DNA from: Cristatella mucedo
Taxonomy: Eukaryota > Bryozoa > Phylactolaemata > Cristatellidae
DNA: 45,454 bases
Assembly (NCBI GenBank): GCA_009760855.2
Contig: WPIO01000234.1
Coordinates: forward strand, 188,001 to 233,454
Direction of reading: 5' to 3'
This document shows, in pieces, positions 24,620 through 32,581 of the stretch. Each line of letters begins with the position of its first letter. Position 1 is the stretch's first letter. The translations under genes were made by a program, and so were the position numbers. Below the pieces are notes generated by a model. It did no database searches. It was not told the DNA's origin and saw only the letters and a program-made list of their open reading frames with translations.

Positions 24620-25450
24620 ATGTCAGACCTTCGAACCAAATACGCAAATACCAAGTATAATCAAATAATTTTAGACAATGATAGAATTCAAGGTTTCTTA
24701 ACAAAACTAATACGTATTAGATATGGTTTTCAATTTTTAGGTATCTTACTATCTCTTGCAATTACAGTAACAAGTACTTATATATTGAACTACTGCATCA
24801 GTTTCAGCCTGTTCGCACCCTCAGGTCCTGTGCGGACAATAAATTAGCTGTCCCATTCCTCCGCTTAAAGACAGTTGGCGACAGAAGCTTTAGCTCTGCA
24901 GGTCCTAGACTGTGGAACTCGCTTCCACAATTCTTACGCAACGACATCTACTCTCCAACTGCCGACTATGGCACATCTTTTTCAGCGGTCCTGAACTGCT
25001 ACTTCTATGCTACTCACTACCTCAACTGCTCTCCTAACTCTGCTATGCTTCCCACTTTCTCTTTGTTGCGTGAGACGAATTCTGTTGGCTACCGAATGCG
25101 TACCGAAAGCAGCTTAGGCTGTGAGTGCGCTATACTAAACTCTCCTGCGTAACACCCACATGGTCTTTTTGACTTTGTGGAGTTACTGACGGAGATACAT
25201 TACATTACATATTCAAAAACACGAGGAATTTTCTCACGTAGTAACAGTATTAGGTGCTTTATCAACAATGATAATCTTAATAGATAGTACAATATCACAA
25301 ATTGATAGAAGGAAAATATCTACTCTTCAAGCAAACCATAACTTAGTTTCAAAGATTGTTGATGCATTAGACGATGATAAAGTAACTAAAGAAGAATTCG
25401 ATGAAATACTAATTGAACCATTAGAAAGTCCAGATTCTTCTAAGGCTTAA
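24620..25450 (+). pseudogene. Viral two-helix membrane protein split by LINE-B
   Basis: It opens at 24,620 (MSDLRTKYANTK), followed by a hydrophobic segment (LGILLSLAITVTSTYIL). At about 24,786 the frame runs into a LINE-B 3' end. Coding resumes after 25,207 with a second hydrophobic helix (VVTVLGALSTMIILI) and an acidic C-terminus ending in Ser-Ser-Lys-Ala. Both halves have the same AT-rich codon use, and together would make about 135 residues. The topology, two helices with a charged tail, suggests a small membrane or holin-like protein, but that is only inference. Its stop overlaps the tail of the convergent integrase gene. Confidence 0.65.
24786..25207 (+). mobile_element. LINE-B 3' end inserted in a viral gene
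   Basis: It matches the LINE-B copies at 10,421 and 14,010 (reverse), including the CTGTGGAACTCGCTTCCACA region and the GAGTTACTGACGGAGATACA end, finishing in an ACATT repeat. It is a 5'-truncated retrotransposition, with viral coding sequence directly on both sides. Confidence 0.85.
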
Positions 25451-26298
25451 CAACTTGTAATTCCTCTCTAACAAAACTTCTCTTAATATCATTTACCCAA
25501 TATCTAACAGCTTGTTCTTGCAATACCATTATTCTAACAATAGTATGTTTAGTTAAACTCTATATTGGGTCTGTAGCTCTTCTTCTCTTTTCATCTTCCC
25601 CTCCACCTGGTTCTAATAAATATCTAACAGTTGTTCCAAGTTCTAATAACGGTTCTTGTTCTCCTACTTTTCTATGATATTTTGGTTTCTTTAGTTTTAC
25701 TTTTTCTTTTTTTATCGCTTTAACAGGTTTTTCACCTATTGCTTTCGTAACACTATTATTTAGAAAATCAATAATCTTTGGTAAATTATCAATCCACTCT
25801 CTATTTCTAGTATATTCTCCTTTATTGATACTTTCTATTTCTTTTTCATACTGAGCAATAAATGCTCTCTCAGCAACTGTTCTGTTCATTCTTTCAACTA
25901 ATGCAACACTCTTTTTACTAGTAACTTCAATAATTTGTGTTTTATGTTTTTTTCATTTCTTTAGCAAACTCTCCTTTAAACTCTGATCCTGGATCTACTG
26001 TCAATTTCTTTGGCCATTTCAAAGGACCTTTATTGTAAATATCTATTATTGCTTTTGTTACTTCTTTAGAAGAATTTGTTTTAAGAGGTCTTGAATCTTT
26101 ATATCTACTAGCAACATCAATAACACTAATTGCATATTTATATCCAGAATCATTAGGCATGTATACAATGTCTGCTTGATGATTTTCATTAGGCTCAACA
26201 ATATTAAAGAAACCTTGTGGAATTTTCTTAGGTCTTGGTTTGAATACTTGACTTATATCTGAGTCAGGATTGAATTTACTTTCTTTTTTTTCTTTCAT
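25440..26298 (-). pseudogene. Retrovirus-type (rve) integrase of the Polinton kind, broken
   Basis: This is the catalytic core of a DDE integrase, which joins viral DNA ends to host DNA. The acidic triad is visible: Asp in HQADIVYMP (26,170-26,172), Asp in TVDPGSEFKGEF (25,993-25,995) and Glu in ALVERMNRTV (25,893-25,895), the last two about 33 residues apart. A basic stretch (KKEKVKLKKPKYHRKVG) and a small C-terminal domain follow. A seven-base homopolymer at 25,947-25,953 causes a frameshift between the second Asp and the Glu, and TAG at 25,560 cuts off the last 40 residues. An upstream ATG at 26,317, right behind a start-site box, is in another frame, so the N-terminus is also damaged. Location near the left end fits Polinton layout. 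Confidence 0.9.
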
Positions 26299-26317
26299 TT
26301 AGAGTTAAAAACGACAT

Positions 26318-26327
26318 TCTATAGAGA
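26318..26327. promoter_or_regulatory. Shared divergent start-site box
   Basis: TCTATAGA is its own reverse complement. It sits directly before the integrase-side ATG (26,317, minus) and the presumed start of the zinc-finger gene (26,328, plus), and matches the box seen at other viral genes. Confidence 0.55.
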
Positions 26328-26825
26328 ATAGAAATATTTTGTGAAACATGTTTAAATACATTTAATGAAACTGATTATCTAGAAGGAAAACATCCTTACT
26401 GTCATCAAGAAATAAAGAGACCAAAAAGAAAATATGAAATACGTTGTGATATCTGTAATAAAGACATGAATGAAACAGAATTTGATTCTAGTCTTATGCG
26501 TAATGATGCAATTATAATTTGTTCTTACTATAACATAAATACTAACTCATTTAAGAAAGAGAGACCAACTAAATTATATTCATTAGTTGAGAAGCACTTA
26601 AAAAAACAATGTTGCTCTACTTTATTGCATCATTGTTTAGACCATGAAGCTATTTGTTCTATATCAAAAATATTCCCTATTCTTAAAGGTAAACGAACAG
26701 CAACAAAGCTAAAAGAGTTAATAGTTTTAATATATCATTTATACTATTCAGGAGGGTACATAACTGACCAAGATATTTACTCTAAGTTTTCCAGTTGTAT
26801 CAATGAAGTAATACTCTGTTGGTAG
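26328..26825 (+). pseudogene. Viral zinc-finger-like protein with a lost start codon
   Basis: The frame is open from 26,328 to TAG at 26,825 (165 codons). Its N-terminus has two Cys knuckles, FCETCLNTF with a following PYCHQE, and RCDICNKDM, typical of zinc ribbons or RING-like folds. A Cys/His patch follows (KKQCCSTLLHHCLDHEAIC). The expected start, placed exactly after the TATAGAGA box, reads ATA instead of ATG. The next ATG is at 26,466, after the zinc-binding region. The last 78 bases overlap the end of the convergent fibre gene. Function is unknown; a regulatory or DNA-binding role is possible. Confidence 0.5.
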
Positions 26826-27604
26826 TCTTGTAAAATAAACATAATACTTTAAATCCACACCTGTTGGAGAAGTATTTATTGCTCTTACATCTCCAGATAC
26901 TGCAGTTGTATCAGTATTGGGTTTTAGAAACATGCAATTAGATGCTCCAACAACCATAACATTTAATATCATTATAGGTGGTGCAGTTTTGTTTGTCCAT
27001 GAGTAAGGTGTTGATAGATAAGGAATTGAGTTCTTTGCATTAAGATCCATTGATAGAGCTAGTACTTCTGTTATTTTTTTAACTGTTTTATCTACATAAG
27101 ATTTAGTCGCAACATCAAGAGGATTAACAGGATTTGCAACATTAGTTATTGAATATCCACCCATATCAATATTAGTTGTTGAAGGAAATGTTTTAAGTAA
27201 AACATCCCTCTTCATTCCACCATATGTAACACAATAATCATCTTTCGAAACTACTGGATTATTATTACCTGAGTTCCAATAAGAAGATGTTATAGCAAAA
27301 CTATTCATGTTTAAATCTCCAGCCATTGTATCTCCTGTTTTTTAACATAATTACTCACTTGACTAACATTGACAGCATCTGCAGGATTAACACCTGGAGC
27401 AAGATTAGTAATTGTCTTTTCTCAAAGATTTAACGTTGTTCCCGTATTAACAACAAATTTAGAATCTGTATATGCTTTTGTAACTACATCAGAATCATTA
27501 ATTGGATCTGATAAATTTATAATTCTATTACCATTTGCACCAATATCAGATTATATCATACCATTAACTTTAGAAACATAATCCTCCTCTCTAAACTTTG
27601 ACAT
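26748..27604 (-). pseudogene. Tail-fibre-like repeat protein, degraded
   Basis: The start at 27,604 follows AATATATAGAAAATG. The frame carries units of the type N-x-I-x-N-L-x-x-P-(5)-D-x-x-T-K-x-Y-x-D (for example NRIINLSDPINDSDVVTK and YSITNVANPVNPLDVATKS), as in phage-like trimeric fibres. The C-terminal 130 residues look like a beta-rich head. In-frame TAA (27,551) and TGA (27,422) and a frameshift near 27,335 destroy it. Likely role: attachment fibre or spike. It is related to three fibre genes at 41,367-44,248. Confidence 0.75.
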
Positions 27605-27975
27605 TTTCTATATATTCATTGATTAATATTTTGCTTCTATCTAATATTTGTTTTACAATTGGTACTATTCTTGCAAATCTAAACGGATCTTCCTCTTCTA
27701 TCACTTGTATTTCTACTTTTTTATGTAATATTTTATATCATAACCAAAAGTTCTTTTATTATTAAATCTACCATAATCAGAAATTATATCAAATTCAAAA
27801 TCAAAGTATTTCTCCTCTTTAAGTAAATACATAAACAAAGGTTCTCTTAATGGCATATCAAAAATATAACTTTTTGGGATTCTTTCTGACCCAGCAGCAA
27901 CATAATCTTTAGGTACATCATCACAGTTTAATCCAGGAACAAATATTTCAAATTCACTATAAAAAATCTACTTAA
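27591..27975 (-). pseudogene. Unknown viral gene, start missing
   Basis: Codons with the same AT-rich bias run from about 27,975 (EFEIFVPGLNCDDVPKDY) to a stop at about 27,713. They continue in another frame (EIQVIEEEDPFRFARIVPIV) to TAG at 27,591, which lies past the start of the next gene. No ATG is present at the 5' end. It follows the exonuclease gene by a few bases. I do not recognise the family. Confidence 0.5.
27605..27616 (-). promoter_or_regulatory. Start-site box of the minus-strand fibre gene
   Basis: The minus strand reads GAATATATAGAA directly before AATG; close to the consensus. Confidence 0.6.
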
Positions 27976-27992
27976 TTTTAGTACATGAAGTC

Positions 27993-29312
27993 CTAATAAA
28001 CATTGAGCAAGGTATTGTTAAGGATAAAATCTTCTACTATACTTTTAGACCATAAAAACTGTATCTCAATTAATGTATCTTCATCTATAATACCATCAGA
28101 AGAATATCTATAAACACCATCACTAGTAAAGCATTCATTTGAATTCTCAATAGCTCTATCTAATTTCATTTCTAAATATTTAGCAGCTATTGGTTCAAAA
28201 ACTTTACCAAATAAAATTTGAGGAAAACGCATTGGTTGAGAGTTAGCAATATATTTTTTTTGTTTTCTATTAGCAATTAATTCAATATTTCAAAATTGGC
28301 TCCACCAGCATATCTCCAGTTGAATCAGCTCAAAATCTAGGTTTCATATTCCAAAGCGACCTCTCGTTAGACGACCATATCAGCTCCACAGTCAAATCTG
28401 CCTATTTTCAGCTTCATAACATTGCTAAAATTCGGGCTTGTTTAGATAAGGATACCACGTCCAAGTTGGTCCATGCATTCGTGACATCCCGTCTCGACTT
28501 CTGCAACTCACTGCTTACTGGCCTACCAGCATGTGCGATCAGGCGATTGCAGCTGGTGCAAAACTCTGCAGCTAGGTTTGTCTGTCGTGAGCGTCGCAGT
28601 TGCCACATTACTCCACTTCTCGCCGACCTGCACTGGCTACCAGTCAAGCAACGGATTGACTTCAAGGTTTTGTCGCTCACTTTTAGGTCCCTTCATTCTA
28701 TGGCTCCAGCCTATCTTTCAGATATACTACCCCATCAGGCCAAGCATCGTACCACTCGCTTCTCGGAATCCAACAGTCTGGAAATACCTCGTACAAGCTT
28801 CAAATCCTTTGGAGACCGTGCATTTAGTTCGTATGCTCCCAAAGCCTGGAACTCCCTCCCGACCTGCGTCAGAACATCCCCTGACCTGACCACATTTAAA
28901 AGAAACTTAAAAACACACCTATTTAGGACAGCATTCAGTGGGTCCCTGTGATTCGTCCTTGATGTGCTTATGCGTGCTGACACTGTGCATGCTGCCACTA
29001 ACCACATTTGCATGCTGACCCTGTGCATGTCACCCCTTACCATGTTATTCATTTCGTTTGTTTTTCAAGCATGATTTTACTTACTATTCTATTGCATATC
29101 ACTTTGCAGCAAATGTAAAGTGCCCAGAAAGAGATTAAGTTCTCTGAGGGCGCTTTATCAAGTGCAATGTTATTATTATTATTATTACAATCAGTTGGAC
29201 TACCAAAATCCATATCATTTCCGAACACAGAATACACTTCTGATCCACCTATATTTAAACTCCTAGATCTCTTCCACTCATCAGACCCTTGAATAAAACT
29301 TGTTTTTTGCAT
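27993..29312 (-). pseudogene. YqaJ/lambda-exonuclease-like nuclease split by LINE-A
   Basis: The family consists of PD-(D/E)xK 5'-3' exonucleases used in viral recombination. The 5' part (29,312-29,190) has the opening motif QGSDEWKRSRSLNIGGSEVY. The 3' part (about 28,288-27,993) has the second motif FGKVFEPIAAKYLE and the catalytic region SSDGIIDEDTLIEIQFLW. A LINE-A copy (28,289-29,187) separates them, and the reading frame is open up to both junctions. The final catalytic Lys of the E-x-K motif is Gln (CAG at 28,059-28,061), so the nuclease would be inactive even without the insertion. The first Asp and the Glu are present. The start-site box is weak (CTAAATATAATG). Confidence 0.85.
28289..29187 (+). 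mobile_element. LINE-A 3' portion inserted in the exonuclease gene
   Basis: It matches the LINE at 32,735-35,152 from about position 34,254 onward with only scattered differences. It keeps an open frame of about 160 codons (ORF2 C-terminus), the 3' UTR, the hairpin and an (ATT)n tail ending at 29,187. It is a 5'-truncated, comparatively young insertion. Confidence 0.92.
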
Positions 29313-29335
29313 TATATTTAGTTATTATAATTTTA

Positions 29336-31025
29336 TTAAAAATCTTTTCCACCATATACCATATTTCCTTTACTACAAGTGAAATTAGCACCACTTCCAT
29401 TAGAAGTTAGTTCAGCACTATTCTCACAAATAGTCAAGTAGTAGATTATCAATGTGGTTCCAACAGGAACAGCACTAGTGAATTCAACAGTTGCATCTAG
29501 CCGAGAAGTTACTCTAACGGCACACTAGGTAAGGCGGTTGCTTTCACGACCTCGGTCCCGAGGTCGTGGGTTCGATTCCTGTGGTGGGCGATCCTTTATT
29601 GCCACTGCAAGCGGTGGTGATAGCCGTAAAGGCTCTTCTGTCGCTATACAAAAAGAGGCTGTTTAAGCAGCTTGGATAAAAAAAGAGGTTCGTAATTGTA
29701 TTGCAAGTCAACAACGTGAATAGGATAAAGTGACATCCATTCTGAGAAAGAAACACCAGTTGGATTAGCAAGCTCATTAACTCCAAGATATTGTTTTCTG
29801 AAAGTCGTGAAATCCATATATGCAGGTGCATGTTTACCAAGTTTTGGCAAACTATATCTTGGAACTGCAGGATATTGTTTAGATCCATTAGCAAGAACTG
29901 AAACACTTTTAATATCACAATGATTGTAAGTACAAGGGTTACCAGTGTAACTATCATATTTATCAGCATTTTGAGCTGCAAAGATTAACCATCTAACCTT
30001 ATCAATTGTATTTTGAACTGATAAAGTTTTAAAAAATCTAAGATTTTGATTGAAAGTATTTACATTAATGTTTTCATATCGTCTAACTCTGTAATTTAGT
30101 CTAATTTTCATTGATCTCTCACTTGAAATATCTGTAAGTGCTCTTTAAATACTTTCTTTTGGTGTTACACATGGTACAACAAGTCTCATTTTTGACATTG
30201 CAGTTCTCAAAGCAGTATAAACACCTTGTCCATTACCAATACCAACAGAACCAGTTCCACTCATAGCCACTGCGTTAATTTGATCATTTGCACTTCCACT
30301 TGTTCCAGTCAAAATAATATCTCTATAAAATCCACCAACACGAGTCATTTCAAGTGTAAATGGAATATTATAAAGAATTTTATTCATATCAGCACAAAAC
30401 CAGAGATTCTTGCTAGAGGCAAAGCAATACTGAAATTTCCAACCTCATCAATAGTGTTATTTATAATTCCTCTTCTAACTACATATCCAGTGTTTGAGGC
30501 ACTAGCTCTAGCAGCATTAGGGCTAACATAAGAAGTAAGACCTCCAGCTAAATCGTCAATTCAACTTGCTTCATCTTTTCTCCATCCACTAGCAGGACCT
30601 TCAGTTCTATTATATTCATTTGGATAACATAGAAGACCCATTAGTGTTGAGACACTTCAAACTCCTTCTTTTAGTGGGAGGCTTCCAATCTCTTCAGTAC
30701 CAAGTCTAACTCTCATACTACTGAACATCCACGCACCAGCATTATTAACAAGACTAAATGCAAGATTTTTACGAGGAGTACCATAAGCACCATTAGCAGC
30801 AGTCTGAACTTGTATTTGTCCTTCAAGTAAATGATAACCATCAGATAAGACATAACATGTTTGTTGTTCACCAGGAACAATGAAACTAACTAATTTACTA
30901 GTAACATTATCAGTCCCATTTTCATTAACTTGATAAAGCTCTCTAAATTGATAGTATTTAAGTTTATATTCAGGGAACTCAGGATCTCCAAGTTCGAGTA
31001 TACTATCGATAGGTGCACTTGCCAT
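29336..31025 (-). pseudogene. Double-jelly-roll major capsid protein, broken by stops and a SINE
   Basis: The start at 31,025 follows TTATATAGAGAAGAAAATG; an earlier in-frame ATG at 31,079 lies before the box and is rejected. The N-terminal jelly roll shows NLAFSLVNNAGAWMFSSMRV, the hexon-type surface and dimer region. The second half shows NIPFTLEM and, near the C-terminus, SEWMSLYPIHVVDLQYN and a final hydrophobic strand (VGTTLIIYYLTI). Disruptions are TGA at 30,657 and 30,561, a frameshift near 30,412, TAA at 30,145 and a SINE-A inserted at 29,515-29,692, 60 codons before the end. The full frame would be about 500 residues, normal for Polinton hexon-like proteins. It forms the icosahedral shell with the minor capsid genes upstream. 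Confidence 0.88.
29515..29692 (+). mobile_element. SINE-A inserted in the capsid gene
   Basis: The head is CACACTAGGTAAGGCGGTTG with a B box GGGTTCGATTCC, followed by GGGCGATCCTTTATTGCC, GTGATAGCCG, TCTGTCGCTATACAAAAAGA and GAGGCTGTTTAAGCAGCT. It is in the same order as the host copies and closest to the one at 5,845. Capsid coding sequence is present on both sides. Confidence 0.9.
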
Positions 31026-31042
31026 TTTCTTCTCTATATAAA
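31026..31042 (-). promoter_or_regulatory. Start-site box of the capsid gene
   Basis: On the minus strand it is TTTTATATAGAGAAGAA directly before ATG. It is the slightly longer form of the shared box. Confidence 0.6.
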
Positions 31043-31079
31043 AAACTAAAATTTTATTTTTGAATATATAATCCAGCAC

Positions 31080-31667
31080 CTAATCTTTTTTTATGTTACA
31101 TCCATAAGTATCAATCCTAGGAATAACATAGGGAACAACAGCTTTATCATTAATTACTTTTGCTATTTCTTTATATGCTTTAGGATCATTCTCTTTAAGA
31201 GTCTCTGAATAGTCTTCTACTTCTGGTTCATCTTCTTCTATCTTTGCCTTCTACTTTTTTTATATTTTTTCTTAGTAAGGTTTTCAAGCATAACTTCTTT
31301 TAGTATAAAATCCATCTCTTTCATTTTTCTGTCATATTCTTCATCTTTTCTTTTCTTTTCGAGCTCATATTCAAGTTCTTTCTTTCTTTTTTCCTCTTCA
31401 AGTTTATCATCCATCTCTCTACGTTTAACAGCGTAATCTTGATCTATCTTTTCTTTTTTAGTTTGAAGTTCAGTAAGCTTTCTTGCTTGATGCATTTCAA
31501 TACCTTTATTTGCAATCGTTAATCCTGCATCAACAGCTTTACATGTAGTACCTAAAACTTTATTAAAGATATCAAGAGCATTATCAAACTTTGCTCCAGA
31601 TCCACAATATTTACCTCCGTGTATTCTACGATGACCAACTCTTCCATAGCTACCAATTGCTCTATAT
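31080..31667 (-). pseudogene. Basic/coiled-coil virion-like protein, frameshifted
   Basis: The frame opens after the minor capsid stop, near a TATAGAGCAATT sequence that may be a mutated box and start. The N-terminus is Gly/Arg/His-rich (GSYGRVGHRRIHGGKYCGSG), then a helix (NALDIFNKVLGTTCKAVDAG), then a long charged coiled coil (residues 60-140, with runs such as KRKKELEYELEKKRKDEEYD). After a frameshift near 31,245 the tail continues in another frame to TAG at 31,080. It sits between the two minor-capsid-like genes and the capsid gene. A core or minor virion role is inferred from position. Family not recognised. Confidence 0.5.
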
Positions 31668-32570
31668 TACTTGGAAATTTCTATTGTTGCAACTACATCA
31701 GTTGTAATTGATACAGGTTTTCCATTTTGATCTGCTAAACTTATCTTAAAACTACTTATTCCATCTACATCACCACGTGTTGATAAATACAATACATTAT
31801 TAATGTGTAGATCAACCTTTTCACCTGGACTAATATCATCAATATCTATACTATATAAAGATGTACATTGCTCTAAGAATCCTTTTTTCTTCTACATAAT
31901 TCTTAAGAGAATCAACTAAACACAATCAACACTTATCCAGCGTATTCCTTTATTGTCTGGTAATAACATTTTATTCTATGCCTTAAAGATACCAGCAAAA
32001 TACAGAGCTTTATCTATTGCTTCATATGGTGTTCCACCTACAAGAGCACTATCAAATGTTCCTTGTTGATTTGAATTAAATCCAAGAGCATCCATCACCC
32101 ATTGAATTCACAGCAACATTAGAATTGCTTCCAAGTAGAACAACATAATCACCAACTATTTGCATTAGTATTCTATCATCTGTATCAACACTAAATTTTA
32201 TACCTGTACTATTTCTTTTAGCTGTATCATAAAAAACGCTAACCGTTGACGTCGCTGTTGACCCATTTGGAGCAACGATAGTTTTTGGTTGAGGTTCTGA
32301 TAGTCCTCTATTTAGAGCTGCTGTTATTTTATTTGAATCTTAATAACCAGGAGCAATTGTAATATATGCTGGTGAGGTATCAGTCATTGACCACTTAAAC
32401 CAAAGTTTATCATTTATATATTTAAGTATATTTAATACTACTTTATTAGTATAAGTGAATTCTACTCTTCGTAATCTAATTTTATTATAACCTGAATCAA
32501 ATCCAAGCATAAGAGGTGGATAAATTGTTTTTGATTCTGAACTACAAGTTCCAGTTAATCTTTATGACAT
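31668..32570 (-). pseudogene. Minor capsid (penton-like) protein, heavily degraded
   Basis: The start at 32,570 follows GTTTAATATAGAAAATG. The first 150 residues are beta-rich, with GFDSGYNKIRLRRVEF and a later AYITIAPGY followed by DSNKITAALN. That is the same order of blocks as in the gene at 35,845 (Ile-x-Leu-x-PG-x-Y, then Asp-x-x-x-Ile). The C-terminus reads LYLSTRGDVDGISSFKISLA and DQNGKPVSIT before TAA. At least two stops (codon 3 and within GY-stop-DS) and several frameshifts break it. I take it as a vertex or penton-type jelly roll because it is a paralogue next to the major capsid gene. Alternative: a fibre anchor. Confidence 0.6.
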
Positions 32571-32581
32571 TTTCTATATTA
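32571..32581 (-). promoter_or_regulatory. Start-site box overlapping the upstream stop codon
   Basis: TTTAATATAGAAA runs straight into ATG at 32,570. Its TAA is the stop of the upstream minor capsid gene, so there is almost no intergenic space. Confidence 0.6.

Noticed and set aside
29515-29600. Possible functional tRNA gene (good B box)
   Set aside because: The head is embedded in a SINE that recurs in the host region, with no clear cloverleaf and no terminator.
29544-29981. 145-codon minus-strand frame
   Set aside because: Off-frame shadow across the capsid gene and SINE; the capsid frame has the protein motifs.
30561-30659. TGA read as Trp in the capsid gene (alternative genetic code)
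   Set aside because: TAA and TAG stops and frameshifts also occur, TGG is used normally, and TGA appears as a natural stop in the ATPase gene. Pseudogene decay explains it.
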